Of a DNA stretch of 64,000 bases, positions 59,496 through 64,000 are shown piece by piece. Numbering within the stretch: position 1 is the stretch's first letter; each line of letters starts with the position of its first letter. The translations under genes were made by a program, and so were the position numbers. The stretch is from NCBI GenBank assembly GCA_002839675.1, contig PGYM01000001.1, positions 238,683-302,682 on the forward strand. The letters run 5' to 3'. Origin of the DNA: Methanomicrobiales archaeon HGW-Methanomicrobiales-1. GTDB lineage: Archaea > Halobacteriota > Methanomicrobia > Methanomicrobiales > Methanospirillaceae. The notes under the pieces were generated by a model, which saw only the letters and a program-made list of their open reading frames with translations, had not been told where the DNA came from and ran no database searches.

Positions 59496-60398
59496 ATGAA
59501 ATTATCCGGATGCCGGATTTGCTGTATCAGTATTCTGGTGCTGCTTTTTTGTTCAGGTTTTGTCCTTGCCGATGAGATCCAACCGACAATCACTCATGTA
59601 TTTTTTGAGAAAGATGGCATGCCGTTTAATGAAAGTGTACACTTCACGGTCGATTGTTATGGTTATGCGTGGAAAATGTGGGATGGATCTGCCCCGGAAG
59701 ATCGTATTGCAAAAGTAAACCATTCCTCGGAACTTGTCTATTCATACTCAGCTTCCTGCCCGTCATATGGATGCACCATCTACGAGCCCTACTACCATGC
59801 GGGACGGCTCTATGTGGATCATTGCGATGTTAAGGGTCAGACTGCCGGGTTCGATTTCTCAATCCGGAATTTCTCGCTTTCCCCGGTTCCCAACTGCACC
59901 GACCTTCACCAGTTTATGCAGGGTGGCGGAAGAAATGGAGGCTATTACAATGGCACCCCCGAATTTGATGACTGTGTTACCGAAACACGGAGTCACCGGG
60001 ATCGTTGCGATCAGTACCTTGTGTCTTGTGAACCGGGAAACGATGACGAATGCAAAATCTGGATTGTTGATGGAAAGAACGTTAAAAAAACACCCGCTTA
60101 TAGCGCATGCACGGATACTGTTGAACGTGAAAGAATGGATTGCGATCAGTTTCTGAAAAAAATCGATCCCTCAACAATGCTCATGTGGAAGGATACTGAT
60201 TCCGGTAAGGAGTATCCTGCACAGCGGGCATGTGAACTGCGGTTTGCGATTCCTTCAGCCACTTTAGCTCCGCCTCAGGACCATCAGATCCCGAATATTA
60301 CGTACGGTATACCCGCAACTGCAACCGCCCACGAAATCAGCCCCGTCGAATCCCTGTACTGCGGCATCCTGCAGCTCTTTGGCATCAGGTGCGAATGA
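59496..60398 (+). CDS. Secreted Cys-rich protein A with SPVESLYCGIL C-terminus
   Basis: 300 aa. Signal peptide about 1-25 (ISILVLLFCSGFVLA). The mature protein has about a dozen cysteines, several in matching positions with the next gene (TVDCYGYAWK, YSASCPSYGCTIYEP, VDHCDV, DDCVTETR). It ends SPVESLYCGILQLFGIRCE, hydrophobic without a charged tail. The same ending closes the next gene. Regular cysteines suggest disulfides outside the cell. No family recognised. The next gene's ATG overlaps its stop (ATGA at 60395-60398). Confidence 0.78.
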   Translation: MKLSGCRICCISILVLLFCSGFVLADEIQPTITHVFFEKDGMPFNESVHFTVDCYGYAWKMWDGSAPEDRIAKVNHSSELVYSYSASCPSYGCTIYEPYYHAGRLYVDHCDVKGQTAGFDFSIRNFSLSPVPNCTDLHQFMQGGGRNGGYYNGTPEFDDCVTETRSHRDRCDQYLVSCEPGNDDECKIWIVDGKNVKKTPAYSACTDTVERERMDCDQFLKKIDPSTMLMWKDTDSGKEYPAQRACELRFAIPSATLAPPQDHQIPNITYGIPATATAHEISPVESLYCGILQLFGIRCE

Positions 60399-61315
60399 AG
60401 AGTATTTTTTTCAGGAACTCCGTGATCGCAATCATTCTCGTATTCATCGTGATACTTGTTATCCCCACGGTAAATGCGGATGGTTATATTCCTACAAAAA
60501 CTACGGTATACCTCGAACAGGATGGCAAACCCGTTACCGGTCCATTTTCGTGGAATGTCAGCTGTTACGGTTATATGTGCAAAGATTATGCCTGCAGGCC
60601 CGATCCTGCATATGGGGAACGCGACTTCCCTAATGCTGCAATGGTTTTTTCTTATTTTGCCTCGTGCCCTCAGTACGGCTGCGTGATCTACCAGCCGTTT
60701 TACCTAAACCATCGTCACATCACGTGGTGCGACATGGCTGGTACGGTGAATGGAACACCTTTTGCTCTCCCGAATTTCTCGGCAAACCCCCTGCCGGATT
60801 GTACCTACGATTTGCAGTTTGATGCGATAGTGAATGACACCTACTACAGGTATCCCGCTGAATACCATAGCTGCCTGAAAGTAAAAGAGCAGATGAAAAA
60901 AGAAGTCTGTGGAAAGTATATTACTCCAGTTACCTGGGCGGAGATCGAAAATTCTACGGGCCAATCGTGGTTTGCCAATAATGGGACGTACTGGATTCGG
61001 ACAAATGCGTATTTTACCTGTATCTCGCAGATGGAGAAGGAGGGCAGGGATTGTGGGACAGATCATCCACTCCAGCCCGTAGATCCCTCGATACTAAAAA
61101 AGGATCCACAGGGGAACCTGATCGGCAATTTCTGCTCAATCAGGATCGCCCTGCCGTCAACAGCGCCGGGTAACAATTCTCTTGGTTTTGCTCCCGCGGA
61201 GGATACCCAGCCTTCGGTTTTCATTGACGGTGACAGGGGACTGCCATTACCTGACCGATCCCCCGTTGAATCCCTGTACTGCGGCATCCTGAACTTAATC
61301 GGAGTCTCCTGTTAG
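60395..61315 (+). CDS. Secreted Cys-rich protein B, paralog of A
   Basis: 306 aa from ATG 60395, overlapping the previous stop; a GTG at 60389 is also in frame. An N-terminal hydrophobic signal (VIAIILVFIVILVIPTVNA) precedes a Cys-rich domain paralogous to protein A: KTTVYLEQDGKPVTGPFSWN, SASCPQYGC-like ASCPQYGCVIYQPF, and the end SPVESLYCGILNLIGVSC. Identity to A is modest, so the duplication is old. The membrane protein at 61317 follows directly. Probably secreted as a pair. Confidence 0.78.
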   Translation: MKSIFFRNSVIAIILVFIVILVIPTVNADGYIPTKTTVYLEQDGKPVTGPFSWNVSCYGYMCKDYACRPDPAYGERDFPNAAMVFSYFASCPQYGCVIYQPFYLNHRHITWCDMAGTVNGTPFALPNFSANPLPDCTYDLQFDAIVNDTYYRYPAEYHSCLKVKEQMKKEVCGKYITPVTWAEIENSTGQSWFANNGTYWIRTNAYFTCISQMEKEGRDCGTDHPLQPVDPSILKKDPQGNLIGNFCSIRIALPSTAPGNNSLGFAPAEDTQPSVFIDGDRGLPLPDRSPVESLYCGILNLIGVSC

Positions 61316-61316
61316 C

Positions 61317-61661
61317 ATGCTCTATGAAACCCGGTTCCTCCTTGCACTTATCACGACATGGGTAATTGAGATCCCGGTACTGATAGTGCTCATCCGGTTC
61401 GTCTTCCGGAACAAGACCCTGCCACTGGCAAGAATCATCGGCATCGGAGCGCTCTGCACCGCCCTCACCCTCCCGTATCTCTGGTTCGTCCTGCCGCCGT
61501 ACGTGGATGCGGCGTACTATCCCCTTATCGGTGAGATGCTGGTGTTTCTTATGGAAGCCCTCATACTCTACCGGTTGCTGGGGCTCAGCGGCAGAGTGGC
61601 AATCACGTGCTCATTTTTCATGAACGCAGCATCTTTCCTGCTGGGGTTGTATCTTCTGTAA
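61317..61661 (+). CDS. Small four-helix membrane protein
   Basis: 114 aa with four predicted helices (LITTWVIEIPVLIVLIRFVF, IGIGALCTALTLPYLWFVLP, LIGEMLVFLMEALILYRLLG, AITCSFFMNAASFLLGLYLL). It starts one base after the preceding stop. No family recognised. May belong with the two secreted proteins. Confidence 0.75.
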   Translation: MLYETRFLLALITTWVIEIPVLIVLIRFVFRNKTLPLARIIGIGALCTALTLPYLWFVLPPYVDAAYYPLIGEMLVFLMEALILYRLLGLSGRVAITCSFFMNAASFLLGLYLL

Positions 61662-61684
61662 AAAAAGGACGGACCGGCACGTTT

Positions 61685-62995
61685 TTAATGCCGGTAATCA
61701 AAATCCAGGATACTGCCTGACTGCACATCCACCCATGCGACAGCCGGTTGTGCAGAACGGTTTGCCCGGATAATATCATCGTCGAAAACCACTTTCCACG
61801 TGAGCGGGATGCTGCTTGGCCGGTCTGATGGAGGCTGGTCTTTCCACCGCATTTCTGCAGATATGATACGAAGCCCGCTCACCGATTCAGGGAAGGTTTC
61901 CTGTGCCTTTTTGAGTACGGTATAGGTTGCTTCACGCTTGAGTACCCGTTGTTCAGAGATCACGGAAAAGGCAATCTCCGGTGTGTTCCAGTTCCGTTCG
62001 TATGCGGTAATCTCACCATTAGCCGCATCGACACCAACGACAAAACCTTCCGTATCGCAGGGGATCCCGCTCACCATCCGGTTGAAAACAAGAATGTACT
62101 GGCCGGCAACGGGATCTGAAGGGGAACCCAGAGGGAAATACCTGCCATTGCTCATGTTGACCGCAACCGGGCCGTTCCTGTCGGAGATATACCGGTCTGC
62201 AATTTTCTGGGCAGCCGGCAGGTCGAGCACTGGTTCTGCCGGTCTTCCCGGTTTCTGGAGTGTGCGGGTAAACGATGTGATCAGTCCTGTGCCGGCATCC
62301 ATCGTACCGGTAACCATCGGGCTTGAACCTTTTACCAGCACAAAATTCCATGTCCCGTCCGCATCAGTACCGGCGCTGTACCGCACTCTCACCCGGTCCG
62401 GCTGGACTGAGGAAAATGCTCCCCGTGCCCGATCCTGTGCCTCACCTGCCGTGATGCGTGCCTGTTCCTGCCCCGGGGTATAGGGATCGCCACTCACCGC
62501 ATCTTCAAACACCGTGACCGCTTCTCCCTGCGGATCTTCAGCAGGCTGGATCACAAACTCGTAGAGCAGGTGACCGGTATACCGGTCCGTGAGATTAGCA
62601 CTGATAAGCCGGTAGGTTTTCTCAGGATAGTCTTCCCGGAGGAATGATACCGCATTGTCCAGCGGGAGAACAGAAGAGGTGTGCAGGACGGAAATACCGG
62701 TTCTCGTAACAAAACTTGGGGTGGCTGCGACCGTGACTTTCACTTCGGGAGCAGGGGTTTGCTCTCCTGTAGTCGGGATGGGGGTTACGGTGGTTTCCGG
62801 AGGACTGGAAGGAGCGGAGGGAGCAGTGCCCGAAAGCATGCTGATGAGCAGGAAACAGGCGACAATAAAAACCACGATCACGATACTGACCATCACCAGT
62901 TTTTTGTAAACCCGGCGCTGCTTCTTTGCCAGTACCTGCTGCCGGTACCTTTGGGGAAGGTACGGTGCATTGGAGTCATCGGGACGGGTGGTCAC
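61685..62995 (-). CDS. Membrane-anchored protein with PepSY/YcdB-like ectodomain
   Basis: 436 aa. A short cytoplasmic N-terminus (QQVLAKKQRRVYKK) precedes one helix (about 30-52, LVMVSIVIVVFIVACFLLIS) and a Thr/Pro stalk. The outer part has repeated sequences of the kind AQKIADRYISDRNGP, ANGEITAYERNW and DVQSGSILDFDYRH, typical of PepSY/YcdB-type domains, with about two pairs. Such proteins often inhibit proteases or bind cell-wall components. Function unknown here. Confidence 0.75.
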   Translation of the reverse strand: MTTRPDDSNAPYLPQRYRQQVLAKKQRRVYKKLVMVSIVIVVFIVACFLLISMLSGTAPSAPSSPPETTVTPIPTTGEQTPAPEVKVTVAATPSFVTRTGISVLHTSSVLPLDNAVSFLREDYPEKTYRLISANLTDRYTGHLLYEFVIQPAEDPQGEAVTVFEDAVSGDPYTPGQEQARITAGEAQDRARGAFSSVQPDRVRVRYSAGTDADGTWNFVLVKGSSPMVTGTMDAGTGLITSFTRTLQKPGRPAEPVLDLPAAQKIADRYISDRNGPVAVNMSNGRYFPLGSPSDPVAGQYILVFNRMVSGIPCDTEGFVVGVDAANGEITAYERNWNTPEIAFSVISEQRVLKREATYTVLKKAQETFPESVSGLRIISAEMRWKDQPPSDRPSSIPLTWKVVFDDDIIRANRSAQPAVAWVDVQSGSILDFDYRH

Positions 62996-63263
62996 TGCTG
63001 CTGCCTCGTATGATTATCTGTTAGTATATAATCTGCAAGGGTAAAAAAAGACAGCCGGTTGACGATCGCAGGATCCCTGCATTAAGAACCGCCTCTTAAG
63101 ACCCGGACTGTTCTGCTGTTTCTGGTATGAAGCAAACCCGCCCGGTAATGATAATTTACGGGTTGAATCATTGCAGCAAAGGCAAACGGCTCACGATACG
63201 CGTGAACCCGTATCGAATCCGATTTCGCCATACGGTATTTTCTGCCGCGGGTTTTTGGATGTT

Positions 63264-63686
63264 TTAAAGGGAATCTTTCCCGGGTGGTTCTTCCTCTTTC
63301 TCCTGTTCCTTATCCTCTTTCCTTCGCGGCAACAGGTACCATGCACCGGCAATGATTGCACAACCTGCGATCAACACCGCGATGAGCATGGGATCCATGG
63401 CAAGAGCAATCAGTCTCGGCCCAAACGCCATCTCCCGCGGGCCGGGCATGGAGGTATCTTCGAGTTCAAAGTGATAGATTGTAACAGGGGTCGGGTTCGC
63501 TCCGTACCTCTCCTGCATGGACGCGTTGGGCAGTGTTCCGTTATGCAGCGAATAATCCAGTGACGGGGAATTCTCATCCATCATTTGTCCCTGAATTTCC
63601 GCTGCAGGGACTGCGGGCATGCATAAGATCCCGACTGTTGCCAGCATTGCGATAAGGATTGCAGCATAGCGTTTCCCTTCTTTCAT
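63264..63686 (-). CDS. Small secreted protein with C-terminal anchor
   Basis: 140 aa from ATG 63686 with GAGG about nine bases upstream; the codon at 63701 is a weaker start. Signal peptide about 1-28 (YAAILIAMLATVGILCMPAV), an external part of about 70 residues without cysteine, one helix near the C-terminus (MLIAVLIAGCAIIAGAWYLL) and a charged tail (RRKEDKEQEKEEEP). Type I topology. No family recognised. Confidence 0.68.
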   Translation of the reverse strand: MKEGKRYAAILIAMLATVGILCMPAVPAAEIQGQMMDENSPSLDYSLHNGTLPNASMQERYGANPTPVTIYHFELEDTSMPGPREMAFGPRLIALAMDPMLIAVLIAGCAIIAGAWYLLPRRKEDKEQEKEEEPPGKDSL

Positions 63687-63774
63687 GTACACAAACCTCA
63701 CTCAGGATCTGTTCCGGAGGAAAAGCAGAAGATGTTTGTGGTTGCGCGGATTTTGCGTAAAAAGGGGTATTTCT

Positions 63775-64000
63775 TCATTTCGCAGGTTCTGCGGGCGGAT
63801 TCCTGAAAAAAACACCGATGATAATGAACGGAAGGAAATAGAGGAGATCCAGGTACTGGTCCCCCAATAGTACCATAATGATCCCGATAATCGCCACTGC
63901 CGGAGGGACTAAACACTTGTGGAAAAGAAACTGTGAATCCGTTGCCGTAAGCCCGGGATCCAGCAGTTCGGGTCTTGACCGGGCATAATGCCATAAATAC
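63775..64000 (-). CDS. Membrane protein, TMEM175/DUF1211-like (5'-truncated by window edge)
   Basis: The C-terminal 74 residues are inside the window and the start lies to the right. The frame reads WHYARSRPELLDPGL, then two helices (PPAVAIIGIIMVLLG and LLYFLPFIIIGVFF), ending RNPPAEPAK and TGA at 63777-63775. The FHKCLVPPAVAIIGI-like pattern resembles the last part of TMEM175/DUF1211 channel-like proteins. Assignment is tentative with so little sequence; codon use is coding-like. Confidence 0.55.
   Translation of the reverse strand, partial: YLWHYARSRPELLDPGLTATDSQFLFHKCLVPPAVAIIGIIMVLLGDQYLDLLYFLPFIIIGVFFRNPPAEPAK

Noticed and set aside
63127-63267. 46-residue plus-strand frame starting MKQTRPVMIIYGL
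   Set aside because: No ribosome-binding site, codon use unlike neighbours and no recognisable structure; left out as chance.

Overview
The window reads as chromosomal DNA of a methanogenic archaeon of the order Methanomicrobiales, most likely a Methanoregula-like organism. This is inference from gene content; no 16S rRNA is present. Pointers are archaeal type IV pilin N-termini, IPT/TIG-repeat surface proteins, 5TM-LYT/PAS histidine kinases of the archaeal type, DUF169, DUF4013, DUF3467 and DUF5612 proteins, a stand-alone NBP35/Mrp ATPase, a COG2522 regulator, TATA boxes placed for nearly leaderless transcripts, and T-run terminators. Genes are dense, in short co-directional groups, with frequent ATGA or TGATG overlaps.

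Layout. 1-6.9 kb: surface proteins (two related TIG proteins, a pilin-like remnant, a membrane protein with duplicated ectodomain, a large pilin/TIG protein). 7-12.4 kb: an Rsm22-like methyltransferase, then a possible DNA-damage module (divergent family B polymerase, an upstream ORF interrupted by an in-frame TAG, and a divergently transcribed SRAP/HMCES gene). 12.4-14.8 kb: RND exporter. 14.9-22.4 kb: a run of iron-sulfur, sulfur-relay and molybdenum-cofactor genes (nadA, ThiS-like carrier plus TtuA/Ncs6-type tRNA thiolase, fdhD, larE, regulator, nifS, nifU, ThiF/MoeB-type E1, moaD, moaE). 22.4-31.6 kb: aminotransferase, DUF4013, a YeeE/YedE transporter pair, DUF169, a flavin-binding-fold protein, an ABC-2 exporter, lipoprotein and membrane proteins. 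32-33.6 kb: an LEA-like small protein, DUF1328 and an AI-2E-family permease. 33.7-38 kb: a PAPS-reductase-like/SufS fusion and thiM-thiE. 38-44.2 kb: PAS protein, histidine kinase, tRNA-Thr, Cas4/Dna2-like protein, SixA.

44.2-47.5 kb is the clearest accessory region: an AT-rich, translationally coupled three-gene operon (TIGR04255 family, unknown protein, HEPN protein), then about 590 bp of tandem C/G-skewed hairpin repeats, a small unknown gene and a second cluster of hairpins.

47.5-64 kb: nucleotidyltransferase, tsaC, DUF5612, tRNA-Gly, secreted proteins, a signalling cluster (winged-helix/FHA protein, a receptor Ser/Thr kinase with a NosD-like beta-helix ectodomain, a DnaJ-like zinc protein), an HD phosphohydrolase, two PEBP proteins, an NBP35/Mrp ATPase, two paralogous Cys-rich secreted proteins, and membrane proteins. 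The last gene runs off the right edge.

How genes work together: sulfur mobilised by NifS (and perhaps the SufS fusion) would supply NifU for Fe-S clusters, and ThiS/MoaD-type carriers charged by the ThiF/MoeB enzyme for tRNA thiolation and molybdopterin. FdhD uses cysteine-desulfurase sulfur to mature formate dehydrogenase, which fits a formate-using methanogen. The most novel candidates are the hairpin array, the HEPN/TIGR04255 operon, the TAG-interrupted gene beside the divergent polymerase, the PAPS-reductase/SufS fusion and the beta-helix receptor kinase.
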